Source: Citrobacter sedlakii NBRC 105722 (GTDB lineage: Bacteria; Pseudomonadota; Gammaproteobacteria; Enterobacterales; Enterobacteriaceae). Taken from it: DNA of 64,000 bases. A program made the position numbers and the translations under genes. Every line of letters starts with the position of its first letter. Position 1 is the first letter of the stretch. The stretch covers positions 806,001 through 870,000 of the forward strand of contig NZ_BBNB01000001.1 of NCBI RefSeq assembly GCF_000759835.1. Reading direction: 5' to 3'. The notes below the pieces were generated by a model that saw only the letters and a list, made by a program, of their open reading frames with translations, was not told where the DNA came from and made no database searches. Below are positions 23,252-32,554 of the stretch, piece after piece.

Positions 23252-24301
23252 ATGACAGAACTCACCTTAACGAATCATCGTCGTACTGTGTGGCATTTTA
23301 TTCCGGGGCTCGCCCTGAGTGCAGTGATTACCGGGGTGGCCCTGTGGGGTGGTTCCATTCCCGCCGTAGCGGGGGCCGGGTTCAGCGCCCTCACCTTAGC
23401 TATTCTGTTGGGCATGGTGATAGGTAACACCGTATACCCGCACATCTGGAAAAGTTGTGACGGCGGCGTGCTGTTTGCCAAGCAGCATCTGTTACGTCTG
23501 GGGATCATTCTTTACGGCTTTCGCCTGACCTTCGCGCAAATTGCCGACGTCGGGGTAAGTGGGATCCTGATCGATATTCTGACCCTTTCCAGCACCTTTA
23601 TGCTGGCCTGCTTCCTCGGGCAGAAGGTCTTTGGTCTGGACCGTCATACCAGTTGGTTGATTGGCGCGGGCAGCAGTATCTGCGGCGCGGCGGCCGTACT
23701 GGCGACCGAACCTGTCGTTAAAGCAGAAGCGAGCAAAGTGACGGTTGCGGTGGCGACGGTGGTGATCTTCGGTACGCTGGCGATCTTCCTCTACCCGGCG
23801 ATGTATCCGCTGCTGGCGCACTGGTTCAGCCCGGAAACCTACGGCATTTACATAGGGTCAACCATGCATGAAGTGGCGCAGGTGGTTGCCGCCGGACATG
23901 CAATTAATCCGGATGCGGAAAACGCGGCGGTGATTGCTAAAATGCTGCGCGTGATGATGCTGGCGCCGTTCCTGATTTTCCTGGCGGCGCGGGTAAAACA
24001 GCTTTCCCCGGCGAGCGGTGCGGAAAAAAGCAAAATTACCATTCCATGGTTTGCGATTCTGTTCATCGTGGTGGCGATTTTCAACTCGTTCCACCTGTTA
24101 CCGAAGGCGGTGGTCGATATGTTGATCACGCTGGACACGGTACTGCTGGCGATGGCGATGGCGGCGCTGGGGCTTACCACCCACGTGAGCGCGCTGAAAA
24201 AAGCGGGAGCGAAGCCGCTGCTGATGGCGCTGGTGCTGTTTGCCTGGCTGATTGTAGGCGGCGGCGTGATTAACATCCTGGTTCATCACGTTATTGCATA
24301 A
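23252..24301 (+). CDS. yeiH: UPF0324 family putative sulfite/sulfate exporter YeiH
   Basis: 349-residue polytopic membrane protein of the YeiH/UPF0324 family with about ten hydrophobic segments. It has conserved internal blocks [20 protein letters not shown] and [14 protein letters not shown] typical of the family. GGAGAAGG precedes the ATG. Divergent pairing with yeiE suggests control by that regulator. The family is annotated as a sulfate/sulfite exporter, which remains inference here. Confidence 0.93.
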   Translation: MTELTLTNHRRTVWHFIPGLALSAVITGVALWGGSIPAVAGAGFSALTLAILLGMVIGNTVYPHIWKSCDGGVLFAKQHLLRLGIILYGFRLTFAQIADVGVSGILIDILTLSSTFMLACFLGQKVFGLDRHTSWLIGAGSSICGAAAVLATEPVVKAEASKVTVAVATVVIFGTLAIFLYPAMYPLLAHWFSPETYGIYIGSTMHEVAQVVAAGHAINPDAENAAVIAKMLRVMMLAPFLIFLAARVKQLSPASGAEKSKITIPWFAILFIVVAIFNSFHLLPKAVVDMLITLDTVLLAMAMAALGLTTHVSALKKAGAKPLLMALVLFAWLIVGGGVINILVHHVIA

Positions 24302-24318
24302 ACTGCTACATTCCCCCC

Positions 24319-24405
24319 CTGTTAACCCGTTATGATTGGAGATTGTCTTTATCAGATACGCAACGTCCTTCACGTTTTATCATGGTTGCGTAGGCGGGTT
24401 AACAG
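24319..24405. repeat. nested inverted repeats in the nfo leader
   Basis: CTGTTAACCCG at 24319-24329 pairs perfectly with CGGGTTAACAG at 24395-24405 (11 bp, 65-nt loop). Inside, CGCAAC at 24359-24364 pairs with GTTGCG at 24385-24390. The outer arm ends 9 nt before the nfo ATG and overlaps the AGGAG ribosome site at 24403-24407. If transcribed, the leader could fold and mask that site. Confidence 0.7.
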
Positions 24406-24414
24406 GAGTCCCTT

Positions 24415-25278
24415 ATGAAATACATCGGAGCGCACGTCAGCGCGGCTGGCGGCCTGGCAAATGCCGCGATTCGCGCCGCGGAAATCGACGCGACGGCCTT
24501 TGCTTTATTTACCAAGAATCAGCGCCAGTGGCGCGCCGCCCCGCTTACCGCGCAAATCATTGATGACTTCAAAGCCGCCTGCGAGAAGTACCACTACACC
24601 TCCACGCAAATTCTACCGCACGACAGCTATCTGATTAATCTCGGTCACCCGGTCAGCGACGCGCTGGAAAAATCCCGCGACGCGTTTCTCGATGAAATGC
24701 AGCGCTGCGAGCAGTTGGGGTTGTCGCTACTGAACTTCCACCCGGGCAGCCATCTCCAGCAAATTGCGGAAGAGGCGTGTCTGGCAAAGATTGCCGAGTC
24801 AATCAACATCGCCCTCTCGCGTACCGATGGCGTGACCGCGGTCATTGAAAATACCGCCGGTCAGGGCAGCAACCTTGGGTTTAAATTTGAACACCTCGCG
24901 GCGATTATCGATGGCGTGGAAGACAAGTCACGCGTCGGGGTATGCATCGACACCTGTCACGCTTTCGCGGCAGGCTACGATTTACGTTCCGCAGACGCGT
25001 GCGAGAAAACCTTCGCCGAATTTGAGCGAATCGTCGGCTTTCGCTATTTGCGCGGCATGCATCTTAACGATGCTAAAAGCGCCTTCGGCAGCCGCGTTGA
25101 CCGCCATCATAGCTTAGGGGAAGGCAACATTGGTCACGACGCGTTCCGCTGGATCATGCAGGATCCGCGCTTTGACGGCATCCCGCTGGTCCTTGAAACC
25201 ATCAACCCGGATATCTGGGCCGAGGAGATCGCCTGGCTAAAGGCGCAGCAAACTGAACAGGCGGAAGCGTTGTCATGA
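24415..25278 (+). CDS. nfo: endonuclease IV
   Basis: 287-residue AP endonuclease with a TIM-barrel fold that cuts 5' to abasic sites and removes 3'-blocking groups. Zinc ligands are at family positions, including His69 (LPHDSY), Glu145 (AVIENTAG) and His182 (DTCHAFAAG), with the late METINPD-type segment VLETINPD. E. coli nfo belongs to the SoxRS regulon. The stop overlaps the yeiI start by 4 bp, so the two genes are coupled. Confidence 0.97.
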   Translation: MKYIGAHVSAAGGLANAAIRAAEIDATAFALFTKNQRQWRAAPLTAQIIDDFKAACEKYHYTSTQILPHDSYLINLGHPVSDALEKSRDAFLDEMQRCEQLGLSLLNFHPGSHLQQIAEEACLAKIAESINIALSRTDGVTAVIENTAGQGSNLGFKFEHLAAIIDGVEDKSRVGVCIDTCHAFAAGYDLRSADACEKTFAEFERIVGFRYLRGMHLNDAKSAFGSRVDRHHSLGEGNIGHDAFRWIMQDPRFDGIPLVLETINPDIWAEEIAWLKAQQTEQAEALS

Positions 25279-26366
25279 ACGACAGGGAAAAACAGATCCT
25301 TAAAATCCTGCGCCGTAATCCTCTGATTCAGCAAAATGAAATCGCGGATATCCTGCAGATCAGCCGCTCCCGCGTTGCCGCGCATATCATGGATTTAATG
25401 CGAAAAGGGGTGATTAAAGGCAAAGGGTATATCCTCACCGAGCAGGCGTACTGTGTGGTGGTCGGGGCGATCAACATGGATATTCGCGGCGTGGCGGATA
25501 TCCATTATCCCCAGGCGGCGTCGAATCCCGGCAGCATCCAGTGCTCCGCGGGCGGCGTGGGGCGCAATATCGCCCATAACCTCGCGCTGTTAGGGCGCGA
25601 CGTGCATCTGATTTCCGCCGTCGGCAGTGATTTTTACGGTGAAACGTTGCTGGAGCAAACGCGCCAGGCTGGGGTGAATATTTCCAGCTGTATCCGGTTG
25701 CACGGGCATAACACCTCCACCTATCTCTCCATTGCCAACCAGCAGGAAGAGACGGTGCTGGCGATAAACGATACCCATATCCTGCAACAGCTGACGCCGC
25801 AGTTGCTGAACAGTTCCCGCGACTTAATCCGCCATTCCGGCGTGGTGCTTGCCGATTGCAACCTGACCCCGGAAGCCATTGAGTGGGTCTTTACGGTGGC
25901 CGACGATATTCCGGTGTTTATCGATACGGTGTCAGAGTTTAAGGCCACAAAAGTGAAAACCTGGTTCACGCGCATTCATACGCTGAAACCCACGCAAAAA
26001 GAGCTGGAAATATTGTGGGGCCACCCTGTTCACAACGAAGCGGATCGGATTGCCGCCGTTAATGCGCTGCATCAGCAGGGCGTTCAGCAGATTTTCGTCT
26101 GTCTGGAAGATGAGTCGGTATTTTGCAGCCAGAAAGACGGCGAGCAGTTCCTGCTCACACCGCCTGCGCACACGGTCGTCGACAGCTTCGGCGCTGACGA
26201 CGGTTTTATGGCCGGGCTGATTTACAGCTTCCTGGAGGGCAACAATTTCCGCGAAAGCGCGCAGTTTGCTATGGCCTGTGCGGCGCTTTCGCGCGCCAGC
26301 GTCAGCATCAACAACCCTACCCTGTCTGCCGATAACGCCGCGTATTTGTTAGAGCACAGCGCCTGA
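25275..26366 (+). CDS. yeiI: putative sugar kinase YeiI with N-terminal DNA-binding domain
   Basis: 363-residue protein with two parts. Residues 1-55 form a MarR/AsnC-like helix-turn-helix ([20 protein letters not shown]...SRSRVAAHI), and residues 60-360 a PfkB/ribokinase domain. The kinase end is [12 protein letters not shown], where the usual GAGD of PfkB kinases reads GADD. It overlaps nfo by 4 bp. Such HTH-kinase fusions are related to pseudouridine kinase; substrate and DNA target are unknown. The psu operon on the opposite strand makes a regulatory or nucleoside role plausible. Confidence 0.9.
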   Translation: MNDREKQILKILRRNPLIQQNEIADILQISRSRVAAHIMDLMRKGVIKGKGYILTEQAYCVVVGAINMDIRGVADIHYPQAASNPGSIQCSAGGVGRNIAHNLALLGRDVHLISAVGSDFYGETLLEQTRQAGVNISSCIRLHGHNTSTYLSIANQQEETVLAINDTHILQQLTPQLLNSSRDLIRHSGVVLADCNLTPEAIEWVFTVADDIPVFIDTVSEFKATKVKTWFTRIHTLKPTQKELEILWGHPVHNEADRIAAVNALHQQGVQQIFVCLEDESVFCSQKDGEQFLLTPPAHTVVDSFGADDGFMAGLIYSFLEGNNFRESAQFAMACAALSRASVSINNPTLSADNAAYLLEHSA

Positions 26367-26385
26367 TGGCGCGGTGCTTCTTTCT

Positions 26386-26420
26386 GGCCGGACAGGACGC
26401 GAAGCGTTGCTGTCCGGCTC
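26386..26420. repeat. REP-like stem between yeiI and psuT
   Basis: GGCCGGACAG and CTGTCCGGC pair across GACGCGAAGCGTTG between two convergent genes. It resembles a REP half-unit and could end transcription from both sides, although no T run is present. Confidence 0.65.
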
Positions 26421-26426
26421 TGTTCG

Positions 26427-27677
26427 CTACGCCAGTCCGATAAAGAACCCGGCGATTGTCGCGCTCATCAGGTTAGAGAGCGTGGCCGCCGCCAGCGCCC
26501 GCATACCTAACTGCGCAATCTCCGGCGCGCGCTGGGGAGAAATGGCCGAAAACGCCCCGACAACCACGCCAATCGAGCCAAAGTTAGCAAACCCGCAGAG
26601 CGCGAAAGAGATAATGGCGATGGTTTTCACATCCAGCGTGCTCCCGGCCTGCAAATATGGCGAGAAGTTCAGATACGCGACAAACTCATTGATCGCCAGC
26701 TTCTGCCCGATCAGGCTGCCGGCCAGCGTCGCATCGCTCCAGTCAACGCCCATAATCCACGCCAGCGGTGCAAGAATGTAGCCGAAAATGCCCTCCATCG
26801 TTGCCGGACCAAAGCCCGCCCAGCCGCTGATGCCGCCGATAATGCCGTTAATCAGCGCGATTATCGCCACAAACGCCATCACGACCGTCGCCACCCCGGC
26901 GGCAATTTTCAGTCCGGTCATTGCGCCGCTGGCGGCGGCCTCAATAATACTTTTGGGCGGCGTCTCGGTGAATGAAAGATTCTCAAAGCTAACCCGGGAT
27001 TCTTCCGTTGCCGGGCTGAGAATACGGGCGAACAGGATCCCTCCGGGGATCGCCATTAACGATGCCGCCAACAGATAATCAATCGGTACGCCCATTCCGG
27101 CGTAGCCAATCATCATCGAACCGGCAATGGAGGCCATCCCGCTACAGATTGCGGTGAACAGTTCGTTGCGGTTAAGGCGATCGATAAACGGCTTTACAAT
27201 CGCCGGGATCTCATTTTGCCCGAGGAAAATGGTGGTAACCGCCACAAACGACTCAATCTTGCTGATATTCAGCGCTTTCTGGAAAATACCGCCCAGAATG
27301 CGGATCAGCAGGCCCATGACGCCGATGTAGTACAGCAGACTGATCAGCGCGGTGACAAAGATAACGGCGGGCAGCACGCGGAAGGCGAAAATAAACCCTG
27401 CGCCGTCAAACAGCACATCCATTTTTGGCCCAACCAGAGAGCCAAAGATAAATGCGCTGCCCGCGTCGCTGTAAGACATGACCTTGTGCACACCCAGCGC
27501 GGCCTGCTCCACCAGCCATTTCCCGGGGGGAAAATAGAGCATGATACCGCCAATGGCGATTTGCAAAACCAGCGCTGCGCCCACGGTGCGTAAACTGATG
27601 CGTTTTTTATTCACTGACAGTAAGTATGCGATCGCCAGCAGTACCGCCATACCCACGAGACTTCTCATGACGTCCAT
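26427..27677 (-). CDS. psuT: concentrative nucleoside (pseudouridine) permease, PsuT/NupX type
   Basis: 416-residue CNT-family nucleoside:cation symporter with about ten membrane segments and the family block TTIFLGQNEIPAIVKPFI. E. coli has two such paralogues, nupX and psuT, separated by rihB and yeiL; here only one copy exists. It lies directly downstream of psuG in the same orientation. Segments such as LYFPPGKW, VHKVMSYSDAG and GYAGMGVPIDY agree better with PsuT as I recall it, and the operon position agrees too. NupX remains a possible name. It should bring in pseudouridine or other nucleosides. Confidence 0.8.
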   Translation of the reverse strand: MDVMRSLVGMAVLLAIAYLLSVNKKRISLRTVGAALVLQIAIGGIMLYFPPGKWLVEQAALGVHKVMSYSDAGSAFIFGSLVGPKMDVLFDGAGFIFAFRVLPAVIFVTALISLLYYIGVMGLLIRILGGIFQKALNISKIESFVAVTTIFLGQNEIPAIVKPFIDRLNRNELFTAICSGMASIAGSMMIGYAGMGVPIDYLLAASLMAIPGGILFARILSPATEESRVSFENLSFTETPPKSIIEAAASGAMTGLKIAAGVATVVMAFVAIIALINGIIGGISGWAGFGPATMEGIFGYILAPLAWIMGVDWSDATLAGSLIGQKLAINEFVAYLNFSPYLQAGSTLDVKTIAIISFALCGFANFGSIGVVVGAFSAISPQRAPEIAQLGMRALAAATLSNLMSATIAGFFIGLA

Positions 27678-27759
27678 AATGATTTCCCTTCATGCCAGGA
27701 AACCCGGCGCGAAGCCAGGTTTTGGTTATTTCGGGCGACCGCATCCTGCCCGTGTGTGA

Positions 27760-28695
27760 TCAGGCGAGACGCTGATACTCTTTAGCAATCTCACAGGCCA
27801 GAACGGCGTTATTGAACACCAGCTGAATATTCGACTTCAGGCTGTCGCCTCCGGTCAGCTCCGCCACGCGCGCCAGCAGGAACGGCGTGCTTTCTTTGCC
27901 CACTACGCCCTGCTCTTCGGCTTCCCGGACCGCCTGGTCAATGGCGGCATTGATTTTTTCTTCCGCCATCGCATACGCGTGCGGAATCGGGTTAGCGACC
28001 ACCAGACCGCCGTTCAGACCGGCTTGCCACTTCACCGCCATCGCGCGGGCTATCTCTTTCGCGCTGTCGAGGCGAATGCTGACCTCAAACGGACTGGTGC
28101 GGCAGAAAAACGCCGGTAGCGCGGTAGTCTGATAACCAATTAACGGTACGCCGAAGGTTTCTAAATATTCAGTGGTCAAGCCGAGGTCGAGAATAGATTT
28201 TGCGCCCGCGCACACGACTGTCACATTGGTATGCGCCAGTTCCTGCAAATCGGCGGAAATATCAAACGTATGCTCAGCTCCGCGATGAACGCCGCCAATT
28301 CCACCGGTGGCGAAAACATGAATACCGGCCAGTGCGGCAATAATCATGGTAGAGGCGACGGTCGTTGCGCCATGTTTTCCGGCGGCGACCACAAAAGGTA
28401 AATCGCGACGGCTGACTTTTGTGACGTTATGTCCTTCGCGACCTAATAATTCGATTTCGTCTTTGCTCAGCCCTACTTTCATTACGCCGCCAATAATGGC
28501 GATCGTTGCCGGCACGGCGCCGTGTTTACGAATCGTTTCTTCAACCTCAATTGCGGTTTGCGCATTTTGTGGAAAAGGCATACCGTGAGAAATAATTGTC
28601 GACTCCAGTGCAACAACAGGTTTTTTGTTATTTAAGGCTTCCTGCACTTCTGGTGAAATTTGTAATAATTCAGAGGAAATCGTTAATTCAGACAT
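27760..28695 (-). CDS. psuG: pseudouridine-5'-phosphate glycosidase
   Basis: 311-residue Mn-dependent lyase that breaks the C-C glycosidic bond of pseudouridine 5'-phosphate to uracil and ribose 5-phosphate. The family blocks VALESTIISHGMP (residues 29-41) and FATGGIGGVHRGAE (near 130) are present. Its start lies inside the end of psuK (13-nt overlap), so translation is coupled. With PsuK and the permease it forms a complete pseudouridine salvage route. Confidence 0.96.
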   Translation of the reverse strand: MSELTISSELLQISPEVQEALNNKKPVVALESTIISHGMPFPQNAQTAIEVEETIRKHGAVPATIAIIGGVMKVGLSKDEIELLGREGHNVTKVSRRDLPFVVAAGKHGATTVASTMIIAALAGIHVFATGGIGGVHRGAEHTFDISADLQELAHTNVTVVCAGAKSILDLGLTTEYLETFGVPLIGYQTTALPAFFCRTSPFEVSIRLDSAKEIARAMAVKWQAGLNGGLVVANPIPHAYAMAEEKINAAIDQAVREAEEQGVVGKESTPFLLARVAELTGGDSLKSNIQLVFNNAVLACEIAKEYQRLA

Positions 28696-29624
28696 TCGGT
28701 GTTCTCCACAAGAGTTCTGACGTTCGCAACGGATAATTCAGGGTTATTGGTATATTCACTGGCCAGCGCCATAGCGGAACAACCCTGGGCAAATCGAATG
28801 GAATCCATTAATGGCATGTCTTCCATCCAGCAGGCGGCAAGTCCGGCCATCATGGCGTCACCTGCCCCGGTGACGTTGATCACCTGCGTTTTAATCGGTG
28901 GCGACCAACCGCTGTCGCCCTGTTTTTCGCTGTAATACACCCCGTCGCCACCCATGCTCAGCACCAGACGATGTAGCCCACGCGCGTGGAACCAGGCGGC
29001 CACGTTTTCCACATCATCACGTCCGGCAAGCGCAATACCGCTCAGGGTTTCGGCTTCCAGACGATTGGGTTTAAGGGTATGAATACGGGACAGGCGGTCG
29101 CGAATTTTGACGCATTTCCACGCCGAGACCGGGTCGACAAACACCGGCACCCCACCGGCGTTATCCAACAGCCACGCCAGCGCGTCTTCACTGATATTGC
29201 AGTCGGCGACAATCACCTTCGCTCCGTGGATAAAATCACGATGCTGCGCAAGAAACGCTGCGGAAATATGGTCGGTAATACTCATGTCATTTATCGCCAC
29301 CAGCATTTCACCGGTATTATCAAGCAGCGATAAATAACTCGACGTATTTTCTCCGGGAACGATCAAACATTTGTCAACATGCACACCCGACTGGTTTGTT
29401 TGCGCCAGAAGCGAGCGACCGTAAAAATCTTCGCCAACCGCGGTCATTAGCCAGGAGTGCTTACCCAATAAAGCAAGGTTATGCGCGATATTGCGCCCTA
29501 CGCCGCCGGGCGTGAATTTTATTTTCCCTGGATTCGAATCCGCATAATTTAATGACGCATGCAAATATCCGGCGACATCCATATTGGCGGAACCAATGGT
29601 GATTATGTATTCCTTTTCGCGCAT
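28683..29624 (-). CDS. psuK: pseudouridine kinase
   Basis: 313-residue PfkB-family kinase that phosphorylates pseudouridine to pseudouridine 5'-phosphate. The N-terminal [16 protein letters not shown] block and the C-terminal catalytic motif VTGAGDAMMAG are intact, with the canonical GAGD that yeiI lacks. It is the first gene of the psuK-psuG-psuT unit, overlapping psuG by 13 nt. Two palindromes lie 43-102 bp upstream and may be the operator. Confidence 0.95.
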   Translation of the reverse strand: MREKEYIITIGSANMDVAGYLHASLNYADSNPGKIKFTPGGVGRNIAHNLALLGKHSWLMTAVGEDFYGRSLLAQTNQSGVHVDKCLIVPGENTSSYLSLLDNTGEMLVAINDMSITDHISAAFLAQHRDFIHGAKVIVADCNISEDALAWLLDNAGGVPVFVDPVSAWKCVKIRDRLSRIHTLKPNRLEAETLSGIALAGRDDVENVAAWFHARGLHRLVLSMGGDGVYYSEKQGDSGWSPPIKTQVINVTGAGDAMMAGLAACWMEDMPLMDSIRFAQGCSAMALASEYTNNPELSVANVRTLVENTECLN

Positions 29625-29666
29625 AGCACGCCCTCTGGTAAGAAAATACCATTACGATAGCGAGAG

Positions 29667-29726
29667 TAAGGCCTGACTTGGCCTTAGTAAAAACTATTTG
29701 AGCACATGTTCATATTCAAACATGTG
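29667..29726 (-). promoter_or_regulatory. two palindromes upstream of psuK
   Basis: TAAGGCC-N6-GGCCTTA (29667-29686) and CACATGTT-N8-AACATGTG (29703-29726) have perfect arms and lie in the psuK promoter region. Spacing and symmetry suit binding of a dimeric regulator. The regulator is unknown; the E. coli neighbour gene yeiL is missing here. Confidence 0.6.
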
Positions 29727-29864
29727 TTTATGGTAAACCTCTTTTGACGAAAGTAAACGGGCTGACAAGTGCAAAAAGTGACAGATATGAACAGAATCAC
29801 AATTTTTTATCGTGACAGTTTATTAGGGAGGAAAAACTTGAGAGGAAGAACACAAAACAGAGAT

Positions 29865-29892
29865 AAAAAAAAGGGCAGAGATCTCTCTGCCC
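29865..29892 (-). terminator. terminator of the fruBKA operon
   Basis: GGGCAGAGATCTCTCTGCCC at 29873-29892 is a perfect stem with a very short loop. It is followed on the minus strand by eight T residues and lies 15 bp after the fruA stop. Confidence 0.92.
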
Positions 29893-29907
29893 TTGAGGAA
29901 ATTCGGT

Positions 29908-31599
29908 TTATACCGCTTTCGCGGCGATCTCGGCTTCCGGACGTTTCAGGAACGCATAGGCCAGCCCCGCCACCAGCGTACCGGCGACAATCGCCAGCAG
30001 GTATCCCAACACCGGACTAATAGCGCCTGGGATCAGCAGCACAAACAGGCCGCCGTGCGGCGCCATCAGCTTCGCGCCGACGGCCATGGAGATCGCGCCG
30101 GTAAGCGCACCGCCAACGATACAGCACGGCAGAACGCGCATGGGATCACGCGCGGCGAACGGAATCGCCCCTTCGGTGATAAAGCACAGGCCGAGCACCA
30201 GCGCCGCTTTGCCGCCTTCCTGCTGCGCTTTATCAAACTTACGACGCGCAACCAGCGTAGCCAGCCCCAGCGCCAGCGGTGGCACCATACCTGCCGCCAT
30301 TATCGCTGCCATTGGCGCGTAGGTTTGCGTACTGAGCAGACCCACGCCGAACGCGTATGCCGCTTTGTTGACCGGCCCCCCCATATCGGTACACATCATC
30401 CCGCCGAGGATCGCGCCCAACAGTACCGCATTCGCGGTGCCCATGGTTTGCAGCCAGTGGGTCAGACCTTCCAGGATACCGGCTACGGGTTTGCCGATGA
30501 GGTAAATCATCGCCAGGCCCACCACCAGGCTGGAGATCAACGGAATAATCAGGATCGGCTTCAGCGCTTCCATACTCTGCGGCAGTTTCAGCCGGGTGCT
30601 GATCCCCTTCGCCACATACCCGGCAAGGAAACCGGCAATAATCCCGCCGATAAAGCCGGAACCGGTGCTGACAGCCAGCATACCGCCGATAAGGCCCGGC
30701 GTCAGACCCGGACGGTCAGCAATCGAGAAGGCAATATAGCCCGCCAGAACCGGCACCATCAGCGCGAACGCCGAGCCGCCGCCAATCTGCATTAGCGCCG
30801 CCGCCAGCGTGCCTTCTACTTTGAACGCTTCTATACCAAAGGCAAAGGAGAGCGCGATACACAGCCCGCCAGCCACCACCATCGGCAACATATAGGAAAC
30901 GCCCGTCAGCAGATGACGGTAAGCGCCAGCACTCTCTTTCTTCCCTTCCGCCGCCGCCGACTGCGTTTTGGCCGTTGGTTGATACGGCGTCGCTTCCGCT
31001 ACCGCTTTGTCCAGCTCCTGCGCCGTTTTCTTCAGGGCCAGCCCGGTAGAAGTACGGTACATCGGCTTACCGGCAAACTTCGCCAGATCCACTTCGATAT
31101 CTGCCGCAACAATCACCAGATCCGCTTCAGCCACTTCTTCCGGCGTGATGGCATTGCCTGCGCCAACCGAACCGCGGGTTTCGACCTTCACCCACCAGCC
31201 GCGTTTTTTCGCTTCGGTTTCAATTGCTTCTGCCGCCATAAAAGTATGGGCGACGCCCGTCGGACAGGCGGTGACCGCCACCACGCGCTTCGGCCCGCTG
31301 GTTGCAGGCGCCACCGTCGTTGCGGTTGGCGCGCTATAGGGTTTTGCGTGACCTTTCGCTTCGCTCAGGAACAGTTCAGGATGCGCCACCGCCCGGGCAA
31401 TGTCGCCCAGCCAGACTTTTTTGCCGTTCAGCGCGCTGTCTTCCGGGATACGGTCGCCCAGGACGATAGCCAGCTCAGCATCGTTTGGGTTATCGATAAT
31501 CTCCAGATGTGCTTTTTGTGCCGCCGCGCCAAGCAAGGTTTTCGCCATATACGCGCGAGCCTGCCCGAGGTTAGCGTCAATAATCAGCAGCGTTTTCAT
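29908..31599 (-). CDS. fruA: fructose-specific PTS enzyme IIB'BC
   Basis: 563-residue inner-membrane component of the fructose phosphotransferase system. Residues 1-90 form the degenerate IIB' domain. Residues 104-200 form the active IIB with the phosphorylated Cys112 in VTACPTGVAHTF. Residues 230-560 form the IIC channel with about nine membrane segments. It phosphorylates fructose to fructose 1-phosphate during uptake, receiving phosphate from FruB. It is the last gene of fruBKA, 16 nt after fruK. Confidence 0.97.
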   Translation of the reverse strand: MKTLLIIDANLGQARAYMAKTLLGAAAQKAHLEIIDNPNDAELAIVLGDRIPEDSALNGKKVWLGDIARAVAHPELFLSEAKGHAKPYSAPTATTVAPATSGPKRVVAVTACPTGVAHTFMAAEAIETEAKKRGWWVKVETRGSVGAGNAITPEEVAEADLVIVAADIEVDLAKFAGKPMYRTSTGLALKKTAQELDKAVAEATPYQPTAKTQSAAAEGKKESAGAYRHLLTGVSYMLPMVVAGGLCIALSFAFGIEAFKVEGTLAAALMQIGGGSAFALMVPVLAGYIAFSIADRPGLTPGLIGGMLAVSTGSGFIGGIIAGFLAGYVAKGISTRLKLPQSMEALKPILIIPLISSLVVGLAMIYLIGKPVAGILEGLTHWLQTMGTANAVLLGAILGGMMCTDMGGPVNKAAYAFGVGLLSTQTYAPMAAIMAAGMVPPLALGLATLVARRKFDKAQQEGGKAALVLGLCFITEGAIPFAARDPMRVLPCCIVGGALTGAISMAVGAKLMAPHGGLFVLLIPGAISPVLGYLLAIVAGTLVAGLAYAFLKRPEAEIAAKAV

Positions 31600-31615
31600 T
31601 ATGCCTCTCCTGCTG

Positions 31616-32554
31616 TCAGTTAAACGGTTGTAAGTCGACGCGCGCCATCATTGCGGCCAACTGAGGACGATCGGTAATGCCGACATTGCTTTGGCTAACC
31701 GCCAGCGCGGCGACAGCGGTCGCCAGGCGCAGCGTATGCTCGCTGGATTCGCGCATCAGCAGGCCATAGATCAGGCCGCCAACCATCGAATCGCCTGCGC
31801 CCACGGTGCTCACAACGTCCACCGAAGGCGGTCTGGCGATCCATTCGCCCGACGCGTTCACCCACAGGGCGCCTTCTTCCCCGAGGGAGATCACCACGTG
31901 TGCGATGCCCTGCTCACGCAGGGCGTGGGCGGCTTCGATCACATCTTTCATCTCTGGCAGCTTGCGGCCTGCCCAGATCTCCAGTTCGCGACGGTTCGGT
32001 TTAACCAGCCACGGCGCCGCTTTCAGGCCCGCGACCAGCGCTTCACGACTACTATCAAAGATGATGCACGGACACTGGCTGCGCAGGCGGGTCATCCAGT
32101 CGGTAAAGGCTTCCGGGCTAACGCCGGCCGGCAGGCTTCCGCTGACGCAAACCATATCGAACTGACCGAGCCAGCTCAGGGAATCGTTAACAAAACGCTC
32201 CCAGTCGGCAGGGGTCACGTCGAAACCAGAGAAGTTAAAGTCGGTGACTTCGCCATCTTTTTCCGTCAGCTTGACGTTGATACGGGTACGCCCCTGCACC
32301 ACCTGAAAACGGTTAGCAATGCCCAGTTCGCTGAACAACTGCTGAAAACCGTCCTGGTTGTCTTTGCCGAGGAAACCGCCTACGGTGACGTCAATGCCCA
32401 GGTCTTTCAGCACCTTGGCGACGTTGATGCCCTTGCCCGCCGCGTGCAGGCCGGTCGTTTTCACCAGATTGACTTCGCCGCGCTCAATTTCAGGGCAGAA
32501 GCCCACCAGATCATAAGCCGGGTTAAGAGTGATTGTGGCAACGCGTCTGCTCAT
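31616..32554 (-). CDS. fruK: 1-phosphofructokinase
   Basis: 312-residue PfkB-family kinase that converts fructose 1-phosphate to fructose 1,6-bisphosphate. The GKGINVAKVLKDLG block (residues 37-50) and the C-terminal motif STVGAGDSMVGG are intact. Its start codon shares one base with the fruB stop (TAATG), so the operon is translationally coupled. Fructose 1-phosphate, its substrate, is also the inducer that releases Cra. Confidence 0.97.
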   Translation of the reverse strand: MSRRVATITLNPAYDLVGFCPEIERGEVNLVKTTGLHAAGKGINVAKVLKDLGIDVTVGGFLGKDNQDGFQQLFSELGIANRFQVVQGRTRINVKLTEKDGEVTDFNFSGFDVTPADWERFVNDSLSWLGQFDMVCVSGSLPAGVSPEAFTDWMTRLRSQCPCIIFDSSREALVAGLKAAPWLVKPNRRELEIWAGRKLPEMKDVIEAAHALREQGIAHVVISLGEEGALWVNASGEWIARPPSVDVVSTVGAGDSMVGGLIYGLLMRESSEHTLRLATAVAALAVSQSNVGITDRPQLAAMMARVDLQPFN

